A stretch of 64,000 nucleotides of DNA from Varanus komodoensis (GCF_004798865.1 NW_025336598.1:12649601-12713600); one strand, 5' to 3'. Counted from the first letter of the stretch, positions 33,692-45,289 are shown. The notes: generated from the sequence alone by a model not told the origin. Made by a program: numbers and translations.

Positions 33692-33850
33692 GTGCTGGAT
33701 TTAATCTATGAATCCCTACATAGCTTTGAACCCCAGTAACTCATACGCTGCCTTTCTCCAGATGAATTTACATGGTCCATGAAGTTCTTTGGAGGTGTTC
33801 CCTGTGTGTCCTCTCCTAGAGGAGCTCAGGAATGGCACTGTAGGAATGGA
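33692..33850 (+). mobile_element. LINE ORF2 C-terminal fragment (second L2-like family)
   Basis: Plus-strand translation LIRCLSPDEFTWSMKFFGGV, preceded by a 'SL.SFEPQ' segment, resembles the 'KALYGLEPQYL...PYTPSRSL' zone of L2/CR1-clade proteins but differs from the neighbouring family. About 50 codons, no other context. Modest support. Confidence 0.45.
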
Positions 33851-33857
33851 CTGATTA

Positions 33858-34085
33858 TCGCTGTGATGTGCCATCAAGTCATCTCCAACTTAAGGCAACC
33901 CTACGAATGAAAGCCCTCCAAAATGTCCTCTCCTTGATAGTCCTGAACAGCTCTTGTCAGCTCAAGACTGTGCCCTACTTCATGGAATCGATCCATCTCA
34001 TACGTCTTCTTCTTTTTCTTCTGCCTTCATCTCTCTCTAACATGATTGTCTTCTCCAGTAAGTCTTGCCTTTTCATGATGCTCTT
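33858..34085 (-). mobile_element. RTE-type LINE 3' fragment
   Basis: Plus strand GTGCCATCAAGTCATCTCCAACTTAAGGCAACCCTACGAATGAAAG..., GGAATCGATCCATCTCATAC, GTCTTCTCCAGTAAGTCTTG and CCTTTTCATGATG are, in order, the reverse complement of the RTE ORF2 C-terminus and 3' UTR. Related to 27,131-27,277 and, more distantly, to the BovB end at 11.5 kb. Stops in frame. Confidence 0.8.
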
Positions 34086-35461
34086 AAATTATGACATTTT
34101 TGAGACAGTTTGAGATATTTGAGACAAATGACAGTTTTGTCATTTTTGCTTCAAGAGATAGCTCTGCTTTGATTTAATCTAAGACCCACGTATTTGTCTT
34201 TCTGCTGGTCCAGGGTATTCACAAAGCACAATTGTTTGAATGCATCAGTTAAGCAGCATAACATTGTAGCTGAATTCTCAATCTTGAGGATTTTTCTACC
34301 AGTATGTAGGTTTCTGAATGCCCTGGAATGTGAGAAACAGAAGAGAAACTTTCTGCTAATCAGACCTAACAGAGCTATATTTGACTTGAGTTGATGTGTG
34401 CAAAGCCCTGATTTGGATCAGGCCCATGACAATTCAGGAGGAAGCATTTAAGCTTTCCCTTCCTATTTTATCCTGAAATTCCTTCCCACATTGTAAGTTG
34501 GTCAAAAAGAAAGGAAAAAATCTCCATGCATTCCAACTGAGTTTTTGTTTAAACCCCACTCATGGGGTTTTTCTCCCAGGAAAAAGTGGGAAGGGTAACG
34601 CTTAAATCCCAAACTCCTGAATTCCCATAGTTCCATCCTAATGCCTACAATGAAGATTACACTCAAGTTGTTGCTCTGGTATGCATATGTAGTGAAATGT
34701 TTCATTCGTCCCTAAACGTCAAAGCAAGTGTTCATGTGCAAGGAAAATTCACAGGATTGTTGTAGTGGTCCTTACAATTCATATGCACAAATTACAAGCA
34801 CACATGACTGTGCAGGTTGATATTCTTTTAAAAAGCCCTGCTTGCCCAAAAGATAATTCCACCCATGGCTGTAATTCCATGGCTGTAGATTCTAAGGCTG
34901 ATAGCTGGGAATAGGTGGAACCAAAGATGACAATCCAAAAATGAGGTAGTAGAAAGGAGCAAGGTTATGGGAGCTAAGACTAGTTTCCACTGAAGCTGTA
35001 TATCTTCACACGTTCACAAGAGGTTCACAAGAAGGAAAGCTCCTTCATTTAAAACAAAACAAAACCTTTCCTATTCTTTAAGTGCTAGTCTGTCAATTAG
35101 AAGGGCTAGATCTCTTTTCCTTAAATGCTACTTTTCTATGTGCAGGGAACTTTTTTGTATTGAAAAGCATGTGATACCTCACCTGTAGTATGAATTGGTA
35201 CAGCCCATCACACTCTGAGCAAGGCCCAAGAGACAAAGGTCATAAAGGACGAGGGAAAGAAAAAGTGGGGCACAACAGATTCACTCAGCTACAGCCCATT
35301 AGTCTCACCAAATGCATCTCCACCATTTGATAGGCATCTTGCCAGTTTACTATATTGATCACGACACCTGTCCAGAATGCAACAGCGAGATGTAACATAA
35401 CATGGATGAGATCAGAACTGACCTTTGGCAAGACCCCCACTATGGGCTTCCTCAGGGGACC
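34086..35461. other. Non-coding stretch, nothing recognised
   Basis: AT-rich, no gene, no recognised repeat. Confidence 0.4.
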
Positions 35462-35593
35462 ATGGCCCCTTCCTGGCAGCTGCCCCTCCTTCTCTTTCTG
35501 TTCATGGCTCCTGCTTGCTTGGCAACTAGAAAATTAGTAGCCAATGGCACCCGCTGCTCCTCCTCTTCCTCAACCCCAGTGTGTCTGGCCAGA
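35462..35593 (+). CDS. Weak candidate first coding exon with signal-peptide-like start
   Basis: Forty-four codons from a start in strong context (GGGGACCATGG, A at -3, G at +4). The peptide begins MAPSWQLPLLLFLFMAPACLA, a textbook n-region, hydrophobic core and A-x-A-like end (CLA|TRK), followed by TRKLVANGTRC and an Ser-rich CSSSSSTPVC stretch. It stays open to AGA|GTGAGAG, a plausible splice donor in phase 0; without splicing the frame stops five codons later. No homology is recognised, the opposite strand is also open over 125 codons (35,452-35,829), and there is no upstream promoter evidence. It may be chance in a GC-richer patch. Confidence 0.13.
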
Positions 35594-36879
35594 GTGAGAG
35601 GCAAGTGAACAAGCAGGTGGCAAGGATGAACCAGAGGAGCAAGGCCAGGGGCTTCCTGCCAATGGACCCCTGCTGGGGTGCAGCCCTTGACAGCTGCCCA
35701 ACTATGCCTCCCCTGGATGAAATGTATTGATCTTGTACTTTCCTGAACAAGACGTCGTGTCCCAAGGTTATGGGGAATTCTGATCTTTTGCTTCGTGGAG
35801 TGTTGGGCTCCTGTGAGGCACGTATGCATAGAATTAATTAAACAAAATTCAAATCACAGAGTTCTTCTCTTCAGTGATCCTGTCAATAGCAGTGGAGGGA
35901 GGGGGGATTTCAGCAACATAATATTTTATTACTCCCCTTCACCCTAGCATAATCTAGTAAACCCTTGTTGCTGCAAATCCAGCTTCTTACAAACCTGCGA
36001 TCGGAAAAGCTGCTTTTTATATACAGATTTCTGCTATAACAACAGTGACACAAACACATGGGTACGCCAGCCCAGTTTATCCAAATTCTGTCAGAGCTAT
36101 ACGCACACATTGGAAGAAGTTGTTTAAGCTGCAATGTCTTCTAAGTATATATCCCATGCAATAAATAAACCAGCCAGGTCCACCTCACTTGGAAGCCTGA
36201 GTCTAAGTGCCATTTCGCATATAATTTAGAGGCAAACCTGATTTTTTTTTATTGAATTGAAAAGCATCAGGGAGTTAAAGCCAGTTGTATACCTGGTGAT
36301 ATATAAACACTGCGTTCACAGTTTGCCTTGTGAGATATACACCGGAACATCTTAGGTTTACACCTAAACATGTCATGTGGGGCAGTGGCCCTGACAACTA
36401 TAATGTTGTATACCATATCTCTATATTGTTTTCGTTGTGCAACAAGATTAAAAAGAACAAACCCTGCCTAAAGGCTTCCAAGAAGAATGTCAGCAGTGAA
36501 TCTGGGAATTAACCCCAGTGTGAAATCCCTTCTGACAATATTTCTTTCTGCTGTCTGTCTTAAATGAGTATATTCCTCCACAAAGCCCTAAAGATATGGG
36601 GTGTTCCTGTGAAAGCTGCTCTATCCTGGAAACATTCCAAGACCCCTTCTCTGCCTTTCTTACACATTACAAGCAAACAATAGTAACAACAATTGTTCAA
36701 TTCAGTCAAAGTAAAGCACTTTCAAATCCCATGAACTTGAACAGAAAGTTTCAATAATGTGAAATTATGCATACTTACCTGGTCCAATCCCCACAATATC
36801 TCATGGGATGTACTCCCTAGTAAACATAGGTGTGTGCCATTACGCAAGTCCCCATGCTGAAATCAGTGAGTTTAAAGGG
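35594..36879. other. Non-coding stretch
   Basis: No gene. Near 36,770-36,850 a TGTACTCCCTAGTAAACATA block may be a decayed palindromic AAGTCCCATTGA-type repeat. Otherwise unrecognised. Confidence 0.38.
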
Positions 36880-37110
36880 GGCTTTATGATGTCCTAAGGC
36901 CCCTGAGACATGAAGTAAAGCAAGCAATCTGCTCCACTGGCCAACAAAGAATACACCTGCCAGTCAAACTGCTAGAAGGACACCTGCCTCCATATCTGCC
37001 TGACCATGCCTTCAGGTGCTCAGTGGAGAGCCTCCTGAAGGTGTCCCTGACATCTGAGGAGGCCTCGTCAAGGTGTTAGCAGCCTAATTACGGCACATTT
37101 TGCCCAGAAT
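36880..37110 (+). mobile_element. L2/CR1-clade LINE C-terminal fragment
   Basis: Plus-strand translation LPPYLPDHAFRCSVESLLKV continues to SLTSEEASS, resembling 'L.PYLP.HALRCSVRGLLKVPP' of lizard LINEs (equivalent to RLRPYMPDCPLRSAGESLLR in the young copy at 29 kb). Different subfamily from the adjoining minus-strand LINE. Broken. Confidence 0.6.
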
Positions 37111-37179
37111 GGTTTGAATCTCATCTCTCTCTTCTTCCATCATCTTTCCTCTCCCATTATTTCAATTTAATCAGAACAG

Positions 37180-37605
37180 ATTTTATTTATTTATTTATTA
37201 AAACATTTTAATGCCGCCCCATTCGCCGAAGCCTCGGGGCGGCTCACATCATCAAGTTAAAATAATTATAATATAAATTAAAAATATAAATATTAAATTA
37301 AAATACAACAATACAGTATAAAATAAGCCGCCCTGGCCAAATAAAACCAATAATGTTAACAGTTAAAATGCCGCTTGAATAAAAAGGTCTTCGCCTGGCG
37401 CCGAAAAACAAATAACGACGGTGCCAGGCGGACCTCTCTGGGGAGCGCGTTCCATAACTTAGGCGCCACCGCAGAGAAAGCCCTCCTCCGAGTACCCACC
37501 CTCCTAATTTCTTTCATGGAGGGTTCCCGGAGAAGGGCCGCCCCCACCGATCTCAAGGGGCGGCTGGGCATATATGGATGCAAGCGCTCCTTCAGGTAAC
37601 CAGAT
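37180..37605 (-). mobile_element. L2/CR1-clade LINE, young 5'-truncated copy
   Basis: Minus strand: reverse-transcriptase C-terminus, AT-rich 3' UTR, stem-loop (plus strand GCCGCCCCATTCGCCGAAGCCTCGGGGCGGC, 37,213-37,243) and (AAAT)n tail (37,182-37,203). Nearly identical in layout to 635-893 and 28,806-29,850. The 5' break at about 37,605 is followed by unrelated sequence. Confidence 0.9.
37356..37605 (-). CDS. LINE ORF2 C-terminal end
   Basis: Open from the 5' break to the natural stop (about 82 codons). Reads HPYMPSRPLRSVGAALLREP, then RRAFSAVAPKLWNALPREVR and ends KTFLFKRHFNC. It is the final part of the protein described at 29,074-29,850, with conservative differences. Inert fragment. 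Confidence 0.88.
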
Positions 37606-37629
37606 AACTGTTGATTAGCTCATGGAGTG

Positions 37630-37780
37630 GTGTAGTGGTAGATTTTAAAATGCAGGCAATCATTACCTTAGTAGCCATTGCCACACTCCCCAGGGAGTTC
37701 TAGAAGGGTTTATCTCCCCAAGGAAAAGGCCTTTTGGAAGCCAATGAGCCAGGCAAGACCAAGCCACTCCAACTAGTTTG
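37630..37780 (+). repeat. Possible unclassified repeat shared with 42.65 kb
   Basis: TGGTAGATTTTAAAATGCAGGCAATCATTACC..AGTAGCCATTGCCACACTCC..AGGGAGTTC resembles TTGGTAGTAAATATTACAGTGCAGGCACTCATCACC..AGTCGTGTCACCAAGGAGAGTC at 42,672-42,735. I recall similar 'TGCAGGTACTCA..ACCATAGCCA' repeats in lizards. Weak. Confidence 0.3.
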
Positions 37781-38437
37781 CTTTGCAACAAGGAACAGTA
37801 TATTAGTGCTCAGAAAATTCATTTCCCACAGCTTTTAGGAAGACCATAGCTAGCATGCTTAGAGAGAAAATGGAATTGTGAGTGGGGTACGGCACATCAT
37901 GTCGGAATCCTTGTTAATCCAAAGATGCTGGGGATGCCTCCCTGAAAGCAGTGAATCCACAACACCACCGCATCCCCCATTCCCTCCCTGCTCCTTCCCC
38001 CTTTCCTTCACACAGTCACACGCATGTGCAATGTTTCTGAACTGGGGCTGTCACTTTATCTTTTCTTCTTTATTATAATTATTGTTGTTGTTTGGCATTT
38101 CTGCAAACTAAGCAGTCAGGGACCTCCCTCTTGTGTATGGCTGGTACTGTTTTGTCTGCATAAGCATCAGAAAGCTCATCTGCCAATTGAAAATAGAAAA
38201 ATGATTGTTTTTTGTATTTTCATTTTAATTCCTTTATTCCTCTTATCAGTTGTCCTTGGAATATGATTGGTAGCAGCATAAAACTACTTGTAGTAAATAA
38301 ACACACCTGCTCACAGCTTCCTCTGTTCCAGCAAATGAGTGCAAAATAAGAATGGTTCTGAAATCCTCATTCAATGGCCTCCCTTGATTTTGGAATTCCT
38401 ATTTGCGAAGAAGAACTGATGCACTTGGAATTTTCTG
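37781..38437. other. Non-coding stretch, nothing recognised
   Basis: No gene or repeat identified; C/T-rich around 37,960-38,010. Confidence 0.4.
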
Positions 38438-38467
38438 CTCATTCATTCATTCATTCATTCATTCATT
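38438..38467. repeat. (ATTC)n microsatellite
   Basis: Seven ATTC units, perfect. Confidence 0.92.
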
Positions 38468-40644
38468 TTCACATTTCGGAAAGAGTATTTGTTATGTGTG
38501 CGGTTTGCTTACACCTTTTGAATTTTCACTTCTTATGTTCCTTTGTGTTTTTTCTGCATTGCAAGTGTGCACACGGATGAAACACTGCACGCAAAAAAGA
38601 CAATGTTTATCAAGATTGCTTTTGCAGTGGTGTTCCATCAGTGCACATGTAATCTAGATGGAGGATATGCAAATGGAGTGAAGGAATCAAAAGCAGCCTC
38701 CAGTTCTGGAAGTGAGTTTAGAAATCCTCCTAGTTGAACTGGAAATCAAGAGTGGATCAGAGCGAACCCCTGGAAAAGGAATGGAACGGTGGGGTGATTG
38801 ACAAGAAATTGCATTGATATTTAATTGCTTTCTAATATCTTTTAAACTAATGTTTCCTCTATGAAAATGGCTTAGGTTGCAAAACTATACACACTTGCCT
38901 GAGAGTAAATTAGTCAAATAGGATTTTACTTTGTAAAGTACAATATTGCATTGTTAAGAAATGAAGACTGAAATCCTGGTTCTTATCGAATTCCTTGGGC
39001 CATACCTTTGATTAGGCATGTACAGATTTGCACTGAAAGCAACTAATGTAACTATATTAACCATCCAAGGGGCCCTGCCCTGACCTCAGAGGCTCAGGTG
39101 CACCCAATGGCCGGAGTGAAGCAGCAGTCTCTGCTTCCGCCATGCCTTGCCTTGCCCTGCTCCGTGCATTTCATGTGGACCGCCATCTTTGGCCATCCAG
39201 ATAAGGCACTTGGAAGGGGGAGGAAAGCATGCTGGGGCACTGATAGAAACTGGTGTAGGTGGACAGCTCCGGGCTCCTTCCCACAACCCAGCCCGCTCCC
39301 TTTCCCTCTTGCCGAGGCACATCTCTGCGCTTGAAGAGGCAGCCGTCATGGTTCTTTCCATGCAGCTGAAAGGCATGTAGGACAGGAGCTCAGCCTTCTC
39401 ACTCTCAGTGCCATGGTTGCGGGACCTCAGAGGTGGGGCTCTGGATAATCCTGACAAGGTCAGGAGACTGTACAGTTTCACTCTGTGATGTTTATATTTT
39501 GCTTGCTGTTCTTTCCTATTGACTTACTTACGCAAAGCCTGTGTAAAGTGGATGTGCCCTTCCGCTCTCCACCCTAGCTCAAAACATATGCCTACGTGCC
39601 TGTTCCTTGAGCTTTCATCCTCTCCTTCTGACATTTAGATTTTTTTCCCTTCACAAGTGAATTATATTTCAAGTGTGTTTTCCCCACCCCCTTCTTCCTA
39701 TGTTTAAGTGTTTTCCACATTCCTATAGTCGAAAGCTCTCGTGTTGAGAGGTCCCAACAGGAAGTGAATGCAGGGAGGTTTTGCTCTAATGAGAGATCCT
39801 TTAATCTACCTTTAATCCCACTCAATTAAAGCACCATTAATGACAGAAAAATCATTATGCACTGAAGAACTGGAAAATGAGAGAAAACAACAGGCGGTTG
39901 CCTCTCCATGCCCTGCGTTTCTTTCGATATCCAGAAGAACTCTTAAAAAAAGAAAAGAAACCCACACCTTAAATGAGATGCTATGAATCTCAAATCCTGA
40001 TAGTACTTCAGCAAATATAGGTGTTAAAGTCAACTAGAATACACTATATTGGCTCTTCCTTTTATAAAAGCCTGTAGTTAATGGTTAAATAATGTCTCTT
40101 AATTCATTATTTCTGTAGAAGAGCAATGAGAGAGTCAAATTCCCCAAAGGATTCTTCTCAGTCTTCCCAGATACACTGATACAGGCAAGGCATGAGTTGG
40201 ACCACACCCTGTAATGAAATTATCACATCAGTATATTAGCACAGGTAGTACCTACAAAAACAAGTTGCAGAGTGGAGTGTTCCTGTTGGCAGTTGGTGCC
40301 AGCCGGCCAGCCATGTCCCGTCTGAGCATGCTCCTTTCCTTTCCCCATCCCCCATTGTTTTCTGTTGCCCACCTCCAACTCTCCATTAAGATTGCATTCC
40401 CATGGAAGATATCCAGTCTGAATGAAGCTGTTTTCAGGTTCCTGTGCCCTAAATATTTTTGCAAATATTAGGGCTCTCCAGAGAATGCCAATATTTCTCT
40501 CTCGTGCATGGGCAATGATGTTTTAGCTACATAAAGGGGAGCACCCAGAGAACTCAGTTTATTATTACTGTGTGATATATTCTCCCCAAAATAAGAATGA
40601 TTCTGTTCCATTTTGCCCATTTAGAGTTGGATATTAATGTAGAG
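38468..40644. other. Mostly unrecognised non-coding stretch
   Basis: At 38,875-38,956 a copy of the palindromic AAGTCCCATTGA-type repeat: GGTTGCAAAACTATACACAC, TTGCCTGAGAGTAAATTAGTC and TTTTACTTTGTAAAGTACA, ending ATTGCATTGTT. The palindrome centre is decayed. 39,080-39,470 is more GC-rich with chance frames on both strands. Nothing else identified. Confidence 0.4.
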
Positions 40645-40856
40645 CAGGGGTCTCAAACTCAACTTACCTGGGGGCTGCTGGAAGTAGAGACTGGGTGAGA
40701 CTGGGCCGCACCAAGTATTCCACCACCGCGGTGGTGGTGGGCCGCTCATCCCGTGGCCGGCCCGGGTGCCGCCGGCGCTTTGAAGGCTGTAGGCCCTTCC
40801 CCCGTGCCCCTCCCATCCCGGCAATTGCCCCGCAGGCCGCGAGTTTGAGACCCCTG
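40645..40856. mobile_element. hAT-type MITE with exact 16-bp inverted ends and 8-bp target duplication
   Basis: Left end CAGGGGTCTCAAACTC (40,645-40,660) and right end GAGTTTGAGACCCCTG (40,841-40,856) are perfect reverse complements. The element is flanked by ATGTAGAG at 40,637-40,644 and 40,857-40,864, identical in all eight bases, the hallmark of hAT transposition. The 212-bp interior is GC-rich with a perfect 16-bp palindrome CACCACCGCGGTGGTG at 40,721-40,736 and CpG-containing GGCCGGCCCGGG. No coding capacity, so it depends on a transposase elsewhere. Its intact ends imply a young insertion. Confidence 0.93.
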
Positions 40857-40864
40857 ATGTAGAG

Positions 40865-41289
40865 CATAATTATGTACTTGGTTCTTAAGATGCCTTGGGG
40901 GTCTTTTGACTGCCTGTTGAGATGAGGATCAGAGAAGGAAAGGAAGAAAAAAGAAGAGAAGAAAGGACTGATATCGTGGATAAGGTATTAGGGGAACTCC
41001 AGATTTGAACTAAGGAAGGGAGAAATTTGTTGAGTTCACAAAATGGTGAACTTTCCTAATTTTGGAAATTTAGCTATCTCTTTAACATCTTGTCTTCTCC
41101 AAGTTTTGCAATGAAGTTTTCCAACAGAAAAGTGGACAAAATGCATATTTTAAGAAAATGACTCATGGAATGGTGAGACGCAATGGAGCATTGGCACAAT
41201 CACTCCGGGAGAGCTCCTTCTGCTCTAGAAGAGCCCACGTTGCTCCTTGATATTTTGGTAGTGAAACCTGAATGTACTCCACATGGAAA
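40865..41289. other. Non-coding stretch, nothing recognised
   Basis: Purine-rich patch at 40,925-40,965, no repeat or gene identified. Confidence 0.4.
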
Positions 41290-41690
41290 GTGTCCAGGAG
41301 CTTCAGTTGCTGAAAAATGTGGCAACAAGGCTGCTAACTGGCACACAGTATTGGGCCATAATGCATCTGTTTTGAAAGATCTGCACTGGTTTCTATTTTT
41401 TCTGTATCCAATTCAAGGTGCTAGTTTTAACTTTAAGCCCCCAGCTCAGGACCTGGCCATCTAAGGGACTGCCTCTCCTGATGTGAACTTGCTCAGATAT
41501 TAAGATCTTACCTAGAGAGACTCATGTTGGATATGCATGGAAGGAAATTCCCTAATCTGGAATTTGCTCCCTCAAACACTACAATTGGCCATTGCTCTCC
41601 TGGCTCTTAGGAAGGGTACAAAGACACATCTGTCCAGTTTAGCCTTTTAAGTTGCATCTCTGTTTTAATGTTTTACATTTTTTGAGGCTT
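41290..41690 (+). mobile_element. L2/CR1-clade LINE, old copy
   Basis: Plus-strand translation VAEKCGNKAANWHTVLGHNA, then SVLKDLHWFLFFLYPIQGAS matches 'LVQNVAARLLTG...ITPVLKDLHWLPVFYRIQFKVL'. Further on ALLALRKGTKTHLSSLAF matches the 'FRRLLKTHLFRQAF' C-terminus. Several stops. No stem-loop tail is visible, though a short AAT run lies at 41,738-41,752. Confidence 0.7.
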
Positions 41691-42281
41691 CTGTTGTGTT
41701 AAACTGATGGTCTTTAAGCAAATGATATGCTATCTCATAATAATAATAATAAACCATTTGCTCTCTGAGTATATTATTATGGCAGTGTGGGAGCCTCTGT
41801 GGCTTCACTCTTTCCCAAAAAAGTGGGGCAGCGTGAGAAGCCGTGCAAATGCCTTGTCCAAAGGGGCATTCGATTTGACCATACCATGCACTCGAAGATG
41901 GAAATGGGGCTGTTCCCCTCATTTCCCCTGTGGCCATCCTGGCCAACGACCACCCTCCACTGCTCGCACACCCATTGGCCATGCCTCACATCTCATGCCT
42001 GCCGTGTAAGCAGGAGAAAGCTCCAAACACATCCCATTAGGTGCAAAAAAATGTCGGATCTTGATGGGCTTGGCTTTCCCCTCCTTCACATAGAGGAGGT
42101 TTGTCTGTATATTGTACATTTGTACACAGGAAGGTTCCCTTTTTATACTCACCAAATGTATGGCTAATTTGGTGGGTGGCCAGCAGATGCTTTGGCTGGA
42201 AGAGGAATGGCTAGCAGGTGCAGTCCCATGAATCCTTCACTCATACTTTGAGTACATAAGGTCATTTGCTGAACCCTCTCC
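41691..42281. other. Non-coding stretch, nothing recognised
   Basis: Frames on both strands between 41,700 and 42,170 are overlapping and without motifs. Confidence 0.4.
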
Positions 42282-42402
42282 AACATCTATCTATCTATCT
42301 ATCACATTGGTATGCTGCCCCATAGCCAGAGGCTCTCTGGGCGGCTCACAGAGCTATCTACCTATCTACCTATCTACCTATACATCCATCCATCCATCCA
42401 AA
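42282..42402 (-). mobile_element. LINE 3' tail flanked by CTAT/CTAC and CATC microsatellites
   Basis: GGTATGCTGCCCCATAGCCA + GAGGCTCTCTGGGCGGCTCACAG (42,308-42,352) is the reverse complement of an L2/CR1-type tail. It is bracketed by CTAT repeats at 42,282-42,303 and by (CTAC/CTAT)n and (CATC)n at 42,353-42,400. The left array is probably the original tail microsatellite; the right one is downstream on the same strand. Confidence 0.7.
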
Positions 42403-45289
42403 TAAAAATAAGTAACAATCACAAGCAAACCAGAAAACATAATGTATTTGGGCCCTGCGCTCCTCATCAGATCAAACCAAACACCACAGCTCAAATGCAC
42501 TCTGGTTATTGCCACAGGCGGCTGGTGAGTCGGATGCCAGCAGGTTTCTTTACTCATTCCACCCGGCAGCTTGAACTTTGTAGGAGTTCTCCATGGCACT
42601 GAACCCTACCCCAGAATAGGTGCACCACCATGGAGCACCTCAGATTATTGCTCTGCTCTACTGCATATGATTGGTAGTAAATATTACAGTGCAGGCACTC
42701 ATCACCATAGTCGTGTCACCAAGGAGAGTCCACAAATTCAGGCAGCCATCATGCCAACAAACCAGTTTCCATGTCCTCCAGGAGCTAAATGAAGAATGAA
42801 TGGGTAAAGCAAATGGGTCAGATAAGCAGGTGGGTCCTCATTTTCCTTTCAAAACCAAGCCATCCAAAATATTTTGCATTACAGCAAGGAAACATATATG
42901 TTGTTGCTGGGACCAGTCACCCCGTCACACACCCTGCAAGGATTGAAGCTAAATTCAGGGGGAACATAAAAGTCTGGGAAGTGTAGATGACACCCACATC
43001 CCTGCGGGTAAGAATGTCTGCTCTGCTCTTCTGCTCCTCTCCACCACTGGGTACAGCCAGAGGAAGGGCATCTTGCCTCCCCAGTCTTCTACAGCATCCC
43101 CAGAGCACCTTCTCTCTTGTTCTCCCTGTGCTCTTATATTTCTGGGAATGATACAGACCCATATTTTTGCGTTTTTTCATTGCTGATCTTAATGAGAAAC
43201 AATATGGTGCTACCTTTCCAGATAATACGTATGCTTTTATAAACTGAAATGTAGCTCGTTAAATTAAGCTGTGCACTTGCAGCTCAGTCATATTGAGAAC
43301 CAGTGTGTGTTTTATTGGGAGACAGCTAAGATGCTGAAATAACTTCATGACAAGTTATTCATAGGCTATACAGTGCTGGACAGGTAAGATTTGATTGAAT
43401 GTGTTCCACCCATAAACAATGCCTGTGATAAGGTGATTCACGTGTCACCGCTGCAAGCTGCATGTGACAACTTACCTGTTGAAGCACATCATACTCTTCT
43501 GGTACTTTGCAGCTCAAATATGTCAGCCCTGACAAGGGCAATGTCAGCAGAAATGGGGGTAGCAATTGTACACATGTATTCAGTGCATCAGTTTAATGTC
43601 TGAGAGGCTCAACCACTGGGAAGGATAGATGGTTCAGCAGCAAAAGAGCTAGTCACTTAAGGCGATACAGCGTAACACTGGACTTCACAATCCCAATCAT
43701 TCCTCCTAAGAACAAAATCAGTGGAAGTGTGCCAGCAGAACCATAGCCAGAGCAAGGCTACTGAGGAACATGCAGCTGCTGTGAAGCACCAGCGCCCCAG
43801 GGAACTATGCAGTTTGCAGACATACCAAACAACTTTTGCAAAGAAACGTTTAAGGGGCAAAAAAAAATCCTACCAACAACCAGCAGGCATGTGCAAGCTA
43901 CCCAGGTGGCATATCTATGAGCTTCCAGCTGCTGGGCAATGGTTGTGAGCATGTGCTCAGTGCAATGAGCTCCAGGTCTAAAGCACGAGGTTGTTCACTT
44001 GATGCTAGGGAGGCTGACTGGGGAAAGCATAGAGCTATAAAGACAAGGCTGCCAGAAACCTTGCAGAGCAGTCCAACTACTGCCACAAAAGCTTCTTTGT
44101 TTTTGTAGAGAATAAAAATCTTGCACCTGGAAGTCTGCATATTGGGGAAATAGGGGACAATTCCACTAGAGGAATCCTCCCACACCTGATGCATCCATAT
44201 TTTCATGCATGGAAGATACCTTGTGGGGAGAAGGTTGATTTTAAAAAAGAGGAACACAGGAACACATTCTCATGGGTTTACCAATTAAAATCTTCCTTGT
44301 CTGCAACAGAATAGCTTTCACTGTTCTGTGCCACTTCCTGCCACCAAGGACATCTCACTCACAAGCCAACAATGAGCTTATAGCGATGCCTAATAGCACT
44401 TGTGGGGAAGCTAGTGCCTTACCAAGAAACAGGTGGATCAAGTCTTGGTTACGCAGTGCCCCACCAGGGGCAGGGGCAGCCAGTGAAGTGCCAACGGCTA
44501 AATGCCAACCAAAGAAGGCTGCCAGATCAAGTCTCAGTGAGGCAGTACCCTAGTGGAAACAGGCTTGGCTGATGAAGTGCTGGCATTTCAACTCCACTCT
44601 GATTTGGCATGTGGTAGAAAGGCAGGGAGCAAGAAGAGATAGGACAATAAAGAGAGAGAAAAGTCTAAAAGGGGGAAATGTGAAGGAAAAAAGAACACCA
44701 CAAGGAGAATGTATTTACAGGAAGGGGGAAATGCAACTATCCAAAGAAAATCCAAGGAAGTTCTCTCACTAGCAAGAAGAAGAAAACATTTCCAAGTCGG
44801 AAAGGATTTGGCTGAAAGAGAGCATTAGGCAATCGCTTCAAATTAAGCCAAGCTTCCCTGGAAACAACCCTAGAGGTGTCATCACCCCTAGAGGACTGAG
44901 TAATCCTCTGTGTCCAGCCATCCCAGTAGCAAACACTTCTAGGGACAAACTGCTCCTGTGGGGAGCCATTGCTTTGACTCCTCAGCCCTCCAGCTCCTAA
45001 ACATCTTTCAAACCAGAAGAGAAACAGGGGAGGGGGGGTGTAAAGCCCATCTTATTGACCAGCAACCTTCCCTTCCTTAATGAGACCACCTGGGACATGA
45101 CCTGTGAGAACTTCCTTTTTAATTTCTTCCTCCCCCACTGCCATGGTGATGTTAGTGATGCAGAGCTGAGCTGAATTAAAGCATTATCTAAGTAATGTTT
45201 CATACACCAGACATGGAACCCATGAAGACATGGTGGTTTTGCAGTACCTCCACTCCCTGGGACATTTATAAAGCACACTTCTGGGCCCC
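42403..45289. other. Largely unrecognised non-coding stretch
   Basis: About 2.9 kb with no supported gene. Contains the possible repeat at 42,672-42,735 described with 37.63 kb. Frames on both strands lack motifs. A-rich or purine-rich parts near 44,630-44,790. Confidence 0.38.
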
